DNA of 64,000 nt from Gammaproteobacteria bacterium (GTDB lineage Bacteria > Pseudomonadota > Gammaproteobacteria > Acidithiobacillales > Acidithiobacillaceae): positions 149,467-213,466 of the forward strand of contig JAMCRJ010000055.1 in NCBI GenBank assembly GCA_023381645.1, read 5' to 3'. Below the pieces are notes generated by a model that worked only from the letters and a program-made list of their open reading frames with translations, had not been told where the DNA came from and made no database searches. Each line of letters begins with the position of its first letter. Position 1 is the first letter of the stretch. Below are positions 16,943 through 25,257 of the stretch, in pieces. The position numbers were made by a program, and so were the translations under genes.

Positions 16943-17953
16943 TCACCAATTAGATATTCTGGATGCCGTAGCGTTTTCGATGTACTGCGTAATCGTCTGT
17001 GGGTTCGCGTTTTTCTGATTCTGCGCCTGTTTCATTTGCGCCGTAGTTAGTACGCCGCGCTCATAGGCATTGGCCCCGGTCCATTCCGTGAGCTTTTTCG
17101 GCAAAAGGTGCAGGTATTCTGCATCCGCCAAAATGTTATCTTCCAGATTTCCCATTACCTGATAACCCTGCGACACGATCGCGAAGTTGTCGGGAGGATA
17201 AATCATGATGATAGTCGGAGTCTCTACTAAATGCAGCGCTTTGGCCTGTCCGTGGTCCTGCACGAGCACTGCATTCTGTGGCAGACCAGTAATCGGCCCA
17301 TTGTTCACGTCGATGTAGTCGGTGGCGAAATGGACCATTTGATTCATGTTGGAATATTGAGTAATTTGCATGTCGCAAAATGGGCAACCATGCTTTACGA
17401 ATACCCACATTCCGACACGATGCGAGAGATAGCGCAGCGCGCGCATTTTATTCTGCTCCAGGTAGGACTGGAAATCGGTATTTCCTGAACCGGATCGCGG
17501 AATAATCGCGGAATAATTAAGCACGGGATTCGTGTTTGACACCTGGACGAACTTTTCCGCGAAATTTTGGGCCTTGTCAAACATAACTTTTTGCAGCGCC
17601 AAATATTGCGTCACATTTTTTGTGCTTGGATCGTTAATCGCACGATCCCGCCATTTCGGCAATGCGTGTTTGATCCATTGGACCGAAAAGACCTTCGGAG
17701 CGGCCGGTTTGGGCGCGACTTTTTTCACCGGCGCAGGCTTTGGCGGTGCCTGCACCACGGGCCTGGGCGGTGGCAGCGGCTTGGGCGGTGGAGGTGGAGG
17801 CAATTGATACCACATCCATCCGCGCTGATCTCCATCAAGTACATCCGCGTGAGCGGCACCGGGCATGTAGGATGACAGGCACAGGCATGCAAGGCCCGCC
17901 ATCGCGGCGGCCTTGGTGATTCTCCTGAGACCATGTGTCTTGCTGATTTCCAA
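16943..17953 (-). CDS. traF: TraF, thioredoxin-fold pilus assembly protein
   Basis: The product starts at TTG 17953 with a GGAG site and has a signal peptide (cleavage near AHA-DV), a polyproline linker (residues 50-85) and a thioredoxin-like domain with CPFC near residue 192. Unlike the DsbC/G-like protein at the operon's end, it keeps both cysteines. TraF works with TraH in the periplasm, and F-type systems rely on disulfides in TraH, TraN and TraU. It is the first gene after the promoter region with dyad repeats. Confidence 0.9.
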   Translation of the reverse strand: MEISKTHGLRRITKAAAMAGLACLCLSSYMPGAAHADVLDGDQRGWMWYQLPPPPPPKPLPPPRPVVQAPPKPAPVKKVAPKPAAPKVFSVQWIKHALPKWRDRAINDPSTKNVTQYLALQKVMFDKAQNFAEKFVQVSNTNPVLNYSAIIPRSGSGNTDFQSYLEQNKMRALRYLSHRVGMWVFVKHGCPFCDMQITQYSNMNQMVHFATDYIDVNNGPITGLPQNAVLVQDHGQAKALHLVETPTIIMIYPPDNFAIVSQGYQVMGNLEDNILADAEYLHLLPKKLTEWTGANAYERGVLTTAQMKQAQNQKNANPQTITQYIENATASRISNW

Positions 17954-17976
17954 CAGCTTCTCCGCAGTATCAACGG

Positions 17977-17989
17977 TAGTATATTAATT
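17977..17989 (-). promoter_or_regulatory. TAGTATATT-type element at the traF operon
   Basis: The minus strand reads AATTAATATACTACC, 24 bases before the traF start. TATACT could serve as the -10 box. A TTGTAA lies upstream at suboptimal spacing, which fits a promoter that needs an activator. The dyad repeat array begins 16 bases further upstream. Confidence 0.6.
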
Positions 17990-18004
17990 CGTTTTTACAA
18001 TTCT

Positions 18005-18128
18005 CAGCCGTGCGTATGACGGCACATATTTACCTTTTCCCTTTCCAACCGCGCACCTGGCGGCAAATCATCTCGCCGGCGACAACCCACGGCTAGTTCT
18101 CTTCCCAACCGCGCACCTGGCGGCACAC
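18005..18128. repeat. three GCCGC-N7-GCGGC dyads upstream of traF
   Basis: Units at 18005-18026 (diverged), 18047-18068 and 18107-18128. The two better units share CCGCGCACCTGGCGGC exactly. Start-to-start spacing is 42 and 60 bases. The same three-unit arrangement (42 and 59) occurs at 29458. Each unit is an inverted repeat suited to a protein dimer. Position behind the traF promoter suggests upstream activator sites. Terminator function is unlikely since there is no T run. Confidence 0.7.
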
Positions 18129-18129
18129 A

Positions 18130-18621
18130 TCACTTTTCAACGATCAATGAAGCATCAACCCATGGATTCTTTGGTTTTTGACGCTTCGCTTCTGCCCCGA
18201 TCACAATACCCAAATGCTCTGCGAACCGTTGCACATACCCCGTCCGCCAGGCTGCTTGCATATTCCCACGCCCCGCATTATAGCATGCTGCCGCAGCAAG
18301 CAAATTCCCCGTCTGGGCCAGGCAGCGCGCAAAAACCCAAGTACCAGCCATGACGTTTGCACATCCATTGCGCTGCAATGTCCGGTAATGATACCCATAC
18401 CTTGAAAGGAATGGCAGATGGCAGGTGTTTACCTGGAGCGGTCCCAGATCGGTGGTCCCGTTCGAATCGAGCACCGCAGTCCCCGGCCGCCCTCCCTCGT
18501 TCTTCATCAGCGCGATGATGTCCTGATATGGCACACCGTAGGTTGACGATGCGCGCTCAATACATGCGGCTGGTACGCCATGGAAGGATCCCGGGGGTAA
18601 GAACACGCGCAGCCTCGACAT
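18130..18621 (-). CDS. lytic transglycosylase of the transfer system (TrbN/VirB1-like)
   Basis: The 163-residue product contains an SLT-type domain: ALMKNEGGRPG (catalytic Glu near residue 41), DLGPLQVNTCH, and AAAACYNAGRG. It cuts peptidoglycan to let the transfer channel pass. No clear signal peptide is present. A second enzyme of this type is at 47856..48485. A TATACT box lies only 6 bases before the ATG, so the message may be leaderless if that box is used. Confidence 0.82.
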   Translation of the reverse strand: MSRLRVFLPPGSFHGVPAACIERASSTYGVPYQDIIALMKNEGGRPGTAVLDSNGTTDLGPLQVNTCHLPFLSRYGYHYRTLQRNGCANVMAGTWVFARCLAQTGNLLAAAACYNAGRGNMQAAWRTGYVQRFAEHLGIVIGAEAKRQKPKNPWVDASLIVEK

Positions 18622-18626
18622 TCAGC

Positions 18627-18635
18627 TAGTATATT
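18627..18635. promoter_or_regulatory. TAGTATATT element between divergent genes
   Basis: On the minus strand TATACT ends 6 bases before the lytic transglycosylase ATG. On the plus strand it is about 160 bases upstream of the gene at 18797. One element could control both directions. Confidence 0.5.
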
Positions 18636-18796
18636 GAATGCTTACCTTATACACGGGGCCGAGATTCCATGCAAGAGATTCCCCACTATGGGCCAGCATA
18701 GGCGGAAACCTGTCCATCCGCGTGATCGGAAAACTGTCTGGTACTCCTCCCTGGAAATTACCGGGCATCCAGCCCATTTTTGAAAGGAGATGTGCC

Positions 18797-19468
18797 ATGT
18801 TACAGCATAACACGATCGTATCAGGCTTTATTTTGGTCAACGACGCCGCCACCAATGCCGCACTCACGGCTGCAAAAGGCGCCATCGGAGCCGATGAATG
18901 GAAGAAGGGTTATTCAGAAGAGCGCTGCAAAATCGCACGCTCCACCCTAAAGGCCGCAAATGTTCCCGTTCAGTACAAACTGACGGGCCCGATCACCAAG
19001 GTCTCCACCACGGAAACCAAGGACGGTGAAGGCAACGTGTACCGTAAGGTCCGCATTGCTCTCGGGAATGACCGTGCATCTCCGATTCTGTCCCTCGACA
19101 TCGGGACCGAGTTCTGCGAACGCCTCCTGCCCAAACTGGGTGCTGCCGTTGCCATTCATGGTATCGGTGCCGAGGTGACCATCACCTGCTTTCCCGATGT
19201 GGTGGAGCGCGATGGTCGCACCTTCGTGAACCACGTCGCCTCCGTGAAGATCAACGGTGAGGAGGTAAAGGCCACCAAGCCGCACTTCCAACTCGCTGCT
19301 CAGGCCGCGACCACCGCGTCTGATGCGCTGGTTGCTGCCGGTGTGAAGGACAAGAAAGCCATCAATGCTGTCAAAGCTAGCGCCAAGGAAGAATATTTCT
19401 ACGCGCTCGCGCAGAAGCTCAGCGATCTGTTTCCGGCTGAACAGGCTGCAGAATCCTCTGCCGCCTAA
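18797..19468 (+). CDS. conserved-looking soluble protein, unknown
   Basis: ATG 18797 has a strong AAGGAG site. The 223-residue product has an N-terminal helical part, a beta-rich middle (ITKVSTTETKDGEGNVYRKVRI, ILSLDIGTEFCERLLPKL) and a C-terminal helical Ala-rich tail. The N-terminal half of the middle resembles OB/beta-barrel-like DNA-binding proteins only vaguely. The gene is transcribed against its neighbours and closed by a clear terminator, so it is an independent, probably well-expressed unit. Confidence 0.65.
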   Translation: MLQHNTIVSGFILVNDAATNAALTAAKGAIGADEWKKGYSEERCKIARSTLKAANVPVQYKLTGPITKVSTTETKDGEGNVYRKVRIALGNDRASPILSLDIGTEFCERLLPKLGAAVAIHGIGAEVTITCFPDVVERDGRTFVNHVASVKINGEEVKATKPHFQLAAQAATTASDALVAAGVKDKKAINAVKASAKEEYFYALAQKLSDLFPAEQAAESSAA

Positions 19469-19482
19469 CTGATCCCCCCCAA

Positions 19483-19508
19483 CCCCAAGTCTTCGGACCT
19501 GGGGTTTT
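19483..19508 (+). terminator. Rho-independent terminator
   Basis: CCCCAAGTC-TTCG-GACCTGGGG stem of nine pairs with one mismatch, a UUCG tetraloop, then GTTTTTC. It starts 15 bases after the stop at 19468. Confidence 0.9.
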
Positions 19509-20206
19509 TCTTTGCCCGCATCAGCAATCCACGCTGCACACAGCATGCTATCAGCACTGCCCATAGCATGCGCCGCGCAGGACCATCCGGTGCTGGATTT
19601 TAGCTCTAAAAGCCCCTTCTCTTCGTTCCGGGGCATTCAGGCTCCTTCGCTACGCTCCGGGCCCCACATCAGCCCCTACGGGGCATTTCAGGCCCTTCGG
19701 GCCGGATCACGCTCTGCGAGCGTACAGCGCACGTCCGGGAACGTGCGGTCGCCTTCGGCTCCCTTTTCTCGGCACGGTCGTTGTGTCTGCGTTTACTGCT
19801 CCTGATTTCCCCGGACTTGGATTCGGACCATCCGCCTTCCGCCACCCCGCCCTCCCGGTCACATCCGGCTTTCCCTGATCGCACTGCTCCGTTCATCGCC
19901 CCGGCAATTTTCGGCGCATCCGAAACATTTCGCCGGGCGGGGGAACAGGCATTGATGGATATCCCTGCCGCTCGGGGTTTCCGTAATCCGGTGGTACCGG
20001 CATCCTGTCCGGCTGTTCCCGGTGGCGTTACGGCTATTCCGGGCGGCGACTTTGCTCACCGGCTGCCCATTTTTTGTCCACCCGATTGGTCCGGCTTATC
20101 CGTGATGGCCGGGACACCCAAAATCTCTGGATGGTCCGGCTGGCGATTTTCTCGCCATCTTTCAGGAACCGCTATGATCCCGCATCGCCGGGCTTCCCAA
20201 AAAATA
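19509..20206. other. hairpin-rich non-coding stretch
   Basis: About 700 bases with no convincing gene; long frames here have skewed composition. Between 19620 and 19780 many short hairpins follow each other: CCCCTACGGGG, GCCCTTCGGGC, GCTCTGCGAGC, GCACGTCCGGGAACGTGC, CGCCTTCGGC. From 19940 the text is made of repeated CCGG/ATCC words, and one arm of a 60-bp direct repeat lies at 20091..20150. It may encode a structured RNA or be an accumulation of small palindromes. Confidence 0.5.
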
Positions 20207-20730
20207 TCAGAAATACGCTTCGCCATGTTTCAAAAGGGCGTCTGGCCAATGCTGCATAGCCCAGCGATCCGCCGCCTGTTCGCCAAGCCTCCGCCCATTA
20301 TCTGCGGCAAAAATCAGCAACGCCAAGCCAAAAAATGGAACATAGCTCGGGATGAGGGCTCGTACGTCCGATACCGCAACACAAAGAACCAAAAGCGCGA
20401 AACAACCCATCGCCGCATGCACTGGCAATTTCTCTCGCGCATACGAGCGCGTATGAAAATGGCCGGCCTCACGAAAGGCCACACGCAACACCTCCGGCTC
20501 GCTCGCAAAACGCAACGATTCCGAGATAAGGATCTTCCCTGTTGTCCAGTCAAAGGTGCCGTCCCCGGGCTTGAGCTTCGTACTATACGAGACAGGCGGA
20601 AGCCCATATTTTTTAGGAATACCAGCCAAATCCCGTTCTTCCATGATTCGTATCCTGTCCGGCATCAGGCCGACTTATCCGTGATAGCCGGGGCATCCTA
20701 AAATCTCAGGATGGTCCGGCTGGCGATTTT
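20091..20730. repeat. 60-bp direct repeats around a small gene
   Basis: Copies at 20091-20150 and 20670-20730 match at most positions (shared core ATGGTCCGGCTGGCGATTTT). They bracket the gene at 20207..20644. The right copy lies in the leader of that gene. The left copy follows its stop. Such a pattern is left by a tandem gene duplication with loss of one copy, or by a small module exchanged by recombination. Confidence 0.75.
20207..20644 (-). CDS. membrane metalloprotease-like protein with damaged HExxH
   Basis: ATG 20644 has an AGGA site. The 145-residue product has an N-terminal soluble part (GTFDWTTGKILISESLRF) and two hydrophobic segments near residues 80-115. The pattern EVLRVAFREAGHFH resembles the VxxHExGH helix of M48-type peptidases, but the first zinc-binding His is Arg. 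I infer a fold relative without normal catalysis. It follows an M50-like gene in the same direction. Confidence 0.5.
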   Translation of the reverse strand: MEERDLAGIPKKYGLPPVSYSTKLKPGDGTFDWTTGKILISESLRFASEPEVLRVAFREAGHFHTRSYAREKLPVHAAMGCFALLVLCVAVSDVRALIPSYVPFFGLALLIFAADNGRRLGEQAADRWAMQHWPDALLKHGEAYF

Positions 20731-21233
20731 TAGTGCGCCTTCCACCACAAAAATCCAGCCAACCCCAACAACAGCAGCGGAATCGCCGACATCCGCGCCA
20801 GTCTCCAGTCCGCCGGCGACGGCAGACATTCTAGCAGGCATTCCGCCGCGATAAACGGGACCACCGCAAACTTCCAGGCAGCGCCCCAGTGGAATGTATC
20901 CGGAATTCCATCATGGAGCACCAATCCCGCCAATGGGATCAACAACAGCGGCGCCAGGCCGATCAGCCCGCCATTGTACCAGCGGGGATGATGGATGGGC
21001 ACGCGACCCAGGGCCCAGGCATTGCCCATCCTCTTAGGTAGGAAGCGGGGGAAACCAGGGCGACCGATGGTGACAAACGCGATGGTCCAGTGCGCCAGCT
21101 CATGCAGGATCACACCCGGCAGAGCCACCATCCAGAGGGCCACGATGTTCCGGCGAAACAGACGGAGCACCAGAACCCAAATGATCGTGAGCAGGCCGGC
21201 CAGGTCACCAGGGCTGAACATTCCCCCGCGCAT
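20730..21233 (-). CDS. M50-like membrane metalloprotease
   Basis: The 167-residue product has four to five hydrophobic segments and an intact HELAHW (near residue 43-48) inside the second one, as in site-2-protease relatives. The second M50 motif (NxxPxPxLDG) is not clear. It is about 125 bases downstream of a TAGTATATT element. Function in the ICE is unknown. A second, fuller M50 protein is at 37991..38581. Confidence 0.55.
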   Translation of the reverse strand: MRGGMFSPGDLAGLLTIIWVLVLRLFRRNIVALWMVALPGVILHELAHWTIAFVTIGRPGFPRFLPKRMGNAWALGRVPIHHPRWYNGGLIGLAPLLLIPLAGLVLHDGIPDTFHWGAAWKFAVVPFIAAECLLECLPSPADWRLARMSAIPLLLLGLAGFLWWKAH

Positions 21234-21357
21234 TCCCCCTACTGGGTCGTAGGCCAGGAGGGGGTCAAGCGGGCTGTTGGTTCTTGCACGGTTTTTCCTT
21301 TATTCCTTGGCTTTCTACACACCGTCGCGTGGTCTCCAGCGTGCCGCCACAAACAGC

Positions 21358-21366
21358 TAGTATATT
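21358..21366 (-). promoter_or_regulatory. TAGTATATT element upstream of the M50-like gene
   Basis: The minus strand reads ATCAATATACTAGCTG. TATACT may be the -10 box for the minus-strand protease genes. The TnpB element inserted just upstream of it, at about 21370-21399, so its original -35 region may have been replaced. Confidence 0.45.
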
Positions 21367-21399
21367 GATTATCCATGTGGCCAAGAGTAGCATAAGACC

Positions 21400-22884
21400 A
21401 TGCAAACGCAAACCGGCTTCCGATTTCGCTGTTATCCCACCCCCGAGCAGGCGCAAATCCTGTTGCGGTGGATCGGGTGTCAGCGGTTCATCTATAACGC
21501 CAAGGTGACGGAAGATCGGTACTATCGGAAGTTTGCCCGAAAGGCGCTGGACCTGACCGGGATCTACCCGCCCGTAGACCAGCAATATAGTCGGTACATC
21601 GACCCAGACCTCACGTCTTGGCTCAAGGAAGTGCCCTCACAGGTGCTGCGCAATGGCGCGGTGCGCTGGCGGCAGGCGTATGCCCGATACTTCAAAGGGC
21701 TTGGCGGACGTCCGGTGCTCAAAAAGAAAGTCGGACGTCAGGCGGTTTGGCTCACTTCCGAACTGTTTGCCTTCCATCCCATGATGGACACAAAGACCGG
21801 AGAAATTTTCGGAAACCGGCTGACGGTAGGCAACAAAAAATTCCCTGTGGGTGACATTCTGTTTCAAGCGCATAAGGATTACCGCATCCCCAACTCGATT
21901 CGTATCGGAGTGGAAGCCGGGCAATGGTTCCTGTCCTTCAGCAACGAGGACGTGAACCAAGTTCCTGACGAGGCGGACACCGTGGAATGGCTGCGGAAGT
22001 TTTCCGAAGAGGAATTGCTGGCACGCACCTTCGGCGGCGATCGGGGCGTGGAGATCCCCCTGGCGGGCAATCATGGGGAAGCCTTCGACTTCGACCCCGT
22101 CCAGAAAGAGCGCATGGAGAAGAAGGTGCGCCAGACTAAACGCTATCAGCGTCAGATGGCGCGACAGCGCACCCAGGCGGCCAAGGAAAAACGCCCAACC
22201 GGCGCGAACTATCGGAAGACCAAAAAACGCCTTGCAACATCCCATCAGTATGGCAAAAACGTCCGCGAAGACTTCGCCCATAAGACCAGTCGGACCATTG
22301 TGCATAATCCGGAAATTCTGCTGGTGGTGTACGAGGACCTGAACGTCAAAGGGATGACGAAGAAGCCCCGTGCCAAAAAGGACGAAAACGGCAAATGGGC
22401 CAAAAATCGGGCGGCGGCAAAGGCGGGTCTCAGTAAGAAAATACTCACCGCCGCCTGGGGAAAGACGGTGACTTTCACCAAATACAAGGCCGTCAAGGCC
22501 GGTAAGCTGTGCATCAAGATCAACCCTTATCAAACCTCGCAGGAATGTGCCGAGTGCGGGCACATCCACCCTGACAACCGGGTATCGCAATCCCGGTTTG
22601 TCTGCCAAGCCTGCGGGCATCAGGACAATGCCGATCACAACGCGGGGCGCGTCATCGCCCGGCGCGGTGTGCGGTGGCTGCTTTCCGGCGGATATCAGCC
22701 CAAGGAGAGCAAACGCTGCAGGATATTTCGGCAAAAAGAAGAAGTAGCAATAGGGCCGGTGCGGTCCGAATCTACGCCTGGGGAGTCCATCGTAAGTCAT
22801 GATATCGGAAACGGTATCATGCAGGGGACGGCGAACCAGGAAAATCTCTTCGTGAGGAGAGAAACCCCAGCTACAACCGTGTAA
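21400..22884 (+). CDS. tnpB: TnpB RNA-guided nuclease
   Basis: The 494-residue product has the TnpB opening (FRFRCYPTPEQAQILLRWIGCQRFIYN), RuvC motifs GGDRGVEIPL (near residue 213), VVYEDLNVKGM (near 313) and NADHNAGRVI (near 417), and a CAEC...CQAC zinc ribbon. A C-terminal extension of about 70 residues runs into the right end. There is no tnpA. It is transcribed towards the neighbouring gene at 22937. Confidence 0.9.
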   Translation: MQTQTGFRFRCYPTPEQAQILLRWIGCQRFIYNAKVTEDRYYRKFARKALDLTGIYPPVDQQYSRYIDPDLTSWLKEVPSQVLRNGAVRWRQAYARYFKGLGGRPVLKKKVGRQAVWLTSELFAFHPMMDTKTGEIFGNRLTVGNKKFPVGDILFQAHKDYRIPNSIRIGVEAGQWFLSFSNEDVNQVPDEADTVEWLRKFSEEELLARTFGGDRGVEIPLAGNHGEAFDFDPVQKERMEKKVRQTKRYQRQMARQRTQAAKEKRPTGANYRKTKKRLATSHQYGKNVREDFAHKTSRTIVHNPEILLVVYEDLNVKGMTKKPRAKKDENGKWAKNRAAAKAGLSKKILTAAWGKTVTFTKYKAVKAGKLCIKINPYQTSQECAECGHIHPDNRVSQSRFVCQACGHQDNADHNAGRVIARRGVRWLLSGGYQPKESKRCRIFRQKEEVAIGPVRSESTPGESIVSHDIGNGIMQGTANQENLFVRRETPATTV

Positions 22885-22909
22885 TCGGTTTAGCGGCGGG
22901 AGAGTTCAT
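22865..22909 (+). ncRNA. TnpB omega RNA 3' end / IS right end
   Basis: Just after the tnpB stop a short stem (AACCG...CGGTT) is followed by GCGGCGGGAGAGTTCAT, the typical right-end sequence of IS605-group TnpB elements. I place the element end near 22909. The guide would be the next 16-20 bases (TGCCATGCCGG...). The 5' end of the RNA is inside tnpB and cannot be set. Confidence 0.55.
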
Positions 22910-22936
22910 TGCCATGCCGGCGGTCCAAATCAACGG

Positions 22937-23554
22937 CTATGGCACCAACTTTTTGAGCGTTTCCCGCAACGCCCCCAATTCTTCCGACGCTTTCTCGCCG
23001 GCCTTGGCGCGTTCTTCCAACCGCTTGGCGGTTTCGACTACGGCGTCCAGATCTGCCTTGATTTTCGCGACCAGCTTGGTAATGGTGTCGATGTCCACGT
23101 CTTCCCCTTTCCCGATCTGTGTTTGCTCTGCAACCAAACGCTGGTTATCCGATACACCGATGCGCGTTGGCGCTTCCGCTTTCCTTTCTGCATCCGCCAA
23201 CTCCACCAGCCGATCCTCTCCAGGCTTTCTGGGAAGGTCGCGAAGCGCCGTTTGCCGCACCAGATTCGAGACAATCTTGACAACGCGATGCTTTTGGAAG
23301 CCGGTCTGCGCCGCTATGTCCGTGGTGCTTCTGGCACCATGGCGCACGGCATCCAGGACCAGTGTGGTGTCCGTAACCGCCTTGGACACCACGACCGGTG
23401 CCGACGCCGGTGTAGCCGCCTGAACCGCAACTTTTTTCGCAGCCGTACCAATATCTGTATCCCGCCGATAACTCTTTGGTGCCACATAATCCTCTCGTGG
23501 CTGTGTAGAGTGACCGACGGGAACCGCTCTTGCTATGCCGTCCAACACACTCAT
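22937..23554 (-). CDS. winged-helix / coiled-coil protein, unknown
   Basis: The 205-residue product has a disordered N-terminus, a winged-helix-like region (LDAVRHGARSTTDIAAQTGF, HRVVKIVSNLVRQ; residues 67-105) and a C-terminal coiled coil (residues 150-203). This layout fits a DNA-binding accessory such as a relaxosome or partition protein, but that is inference. A GGAGAG site precedes ATG 23554 and a TAGTATATT element lies 25-35 bases upstream, inside the 3' end of the preceding gene. Confidence 0.6.
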   Translation of the reverse strand: MSVLDGIARAVPVGHSTQPREDYVAPKSYRRDTDIGTAAKKVAVQAATPASAPVVVSKAVTDTTLVLDAVRHGARSTTDIAAQTGFQKHRVVKIVSNLVRQTALRDLPRKPGEDRLVELADAERKAEAPTRIGVSDNQRLVAEQTQIGKGEDVDIDTITKLVAKIKADLDAVVETAKRLEERAKAGEKASEELGALRETLKKLVP

Positions 23555-23578
23555 ACAAAAATTCTCTCCGCCATTCAG

Positions 23579-23589
23579 TAGTATATTTA
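23579..23589 (-). promoter_or_regulatory. TAGTATATT element upstream of the winged-helix gene
   Basis: The minus strand reads TAATATAAATATACTACTG. TATACT would be the -10 box and the message would have a leader of about 20 bases before GGAGAG. It overlaps the stop region of the sulfotransferase gene. Confidence 0.55.
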
Positions 23590-25257
23590 TATTACATTAA
23601 CGCCATATCTTTTCCCAGACCCAACAGCGTCCCGATACAACGGCCGAGTCACCTGCTCCCGACTAGCGGTGATGATTTTCCGTGGATTCTCGAAGAACCG
23701 CTCACAGGCCGGATCCCAGTCCTCACCCAGCCAACCCAGTACGCCGGTAATCGTCCCTTCCAGATTTTCCACGATGGATTCGTACCGCACCTCAGTTATC
23801 CGCCCAGGGTATCGCTCACGCCACGCCTCCATCAGCGTCTCCTGCCAGCGGTATGTGTCTTGTAGGGCATCCCAGTCATGAGCATACGGATGCACACCAC
23901 GGAAATGCTGCCGCCAGATAGATACCATGGTGTCCAGCGGATCCCGTCGGCACCAGAGCACCCGCGCGCGCGGGAACAGGTGCAGCAACATGCCGGCATA
24001 CAAAAAGTTGTGCGGCATCTTGTCGATGATCCAGCGGCCATCCGGCGCCAAATCCCGGCCTTTCCGCGCAAATGTCACACAGGCCTCGCGCACGGCGTCC
24101 AGGTTTCCGTCGGCAAAAAACGCCTGGGCCATGGCCTGCATTTCGTGGCGCTCGCCAGTCCCCGTGATCGCGGGGTGTTGGTCCAGGATCTGTTCGAGCA
24201 GGGAAGTTCCTGACCGGGGCATGCCAACGATGAAGATCCATGATGGATCGCCATAGTCCACCGGCGATACGGCTTCCCAGGGACGCTGATGCAACCAGGT
24301 GTCCAGCGCCTGCCGTCCGGCCTCGTGATAAGGCTGCACGCGGCCCAGCAGACGATGCGCCGCCGTGTAGTGTCCCCAGGCCGCCTCGTACTTCTGGGCA
24401 TCGTCCGCCATTCTGCCCAACTGGAAATGCAGTCCCGCCAAATCGTCCGCCGGGTCCGCCTGGGGCCTCGCCAGCCAGGACCTGGCCTGCGCGACAAGAT
24501 CGGGAAGATCATCCGCCCGCGCGGTCTTCAGACGCAGAATGTGCTTTCTGGCACTTTCCGGAAGCTTTTCCAGCATGGATTTCGCCACGTCTTTTCCAGT
24601 ATGGATCGCCACCCAGGCTGACAGGAGATCCAGCGCGGGATTCCCGTGTAACCGTTGCGCCAACAACCACGCCTCATCGAATCGCTGCAGATTAGACAGC
24701 ACCAGCGCATGGAGATATTGCGCCAAAACATCCTCTGGATTCCGGGCCAGATAGGCAGCAGTTTCCTGTTCCGCCACCGGCGCCCTTCCGCTCTGGACCA
24801 GGCACTCGATCCGGCCCCCGAACGCCGTGGGATCGCCGTTTTTCTGTAACACCGTCGTCCAGCACTCGATCGCCTCGTCCCAAAGGGCGATGCTTTGCGC
24901 CACGATCGCCCGGTACCGCCAAGCGTCCAACCGCTCTGAGCGCAGCGCGCAAACGCGCCGAAAGGCGTGCATGGCATCCAAGCCATTGCCCAGCGCCTTC
25001 TGTGCGCCACCCAGGTTGAACCAGGCATCGACATGGGCGGCATCGAGTTTCACTGCGGCCTGCGCGCATCCTGCGGCGTTTTTCCATTCTCGAACGCGCA
25101 AATAACAGACGGCCATATTGGAAAGCGCATCGGCGCGCATGGCGGCCGGGCTGGATGCGGACTGGGCCACCCGAAGAAAAGCATCCACCGCGTCCCGGTA
25201 CCGGCCTGATTGCAGGTGCAGCAGGGCGGATCGAATATCTTGTTCCGGCACGCTCAC
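23587..25257 (-). CDS. TPR-repeat sulfotransferase
   Basis: The 556-residue product has TPR repeats over about residues 1-300 and a sulfotransferase domain from about 335. The PAPS 5'-phosphosulfate loop GMPRSGTSLLEQIL (near 345) and the 3'-phosphate motif RRDPLDTMVSIW (near 437) are both present. It transfers sulfate from PAPS to an unknown acceptor. Its place in a conjugation operon may mean modification of a surface polymer or peptide. It overlaps the upstream gene by 4 bases. Confidence 0.85.
   Translation of the reverse strand: MSVPEQDIRSALLHLQSGRYRDAVDAFLRVAQSASSPAAMRADALSNMAVCYLRVREWKNAAGCAQAAVKLDAAHVDAWFNLGGAQKALGNGLDAMHAFRRVCALRSERLDAWRYRAIVAQSIALWDEAIECWTTVLQKNGDPTAFGGRIECLVQSGRAPVAEQETAAYLARNPEDVLAQYLHALVLSNLQRFDEAWLLAQRLHGNPALDLLSAWVAIHTGKDVAKSMLEKLPESARKHILRLKTARADDLPDLVAQARSWLARPQADPADDLAGLHFQLGRMADDAQKYEAAWGHYTAAHRLLGRVQPYHEAGRQALDTWLHQRPWEAVSPVDYGDPSWIFIVGMPRSGTSLLEQILDQHPAITGTGERHEMQAMAQAFFADGNLDAVREACVTFARKGRDLAPDGRWIIDKMPHNFLYAGMLLHLFPRARVLWCRRDPLDTMVSIWRQHFRGVHPYAHDWDALQDTYRWQETLMEAWRERYPGRITEVRYESIVENLEGTITGVLGWLGEDWDPACERFFENPRKIITASREQVTRPLYRDAVGSGKRYGVNVI

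Noticed and set aside
18005..18128. Rho-independent terminators after the lytic transglycosylase gene
   Set aside because: Stems are short with long loops and lack T runs. The units lie between a stop and the next gene's promoter in a spacing shared with 29 kb.
19781..20701. 306-residue plus-strand frame
   Set aside because: Composition is Pro/Arg/Ser-skewed, there is no ribosome site, and it runs through the hairpin array, the direct repeats and the antisense of a better gene.
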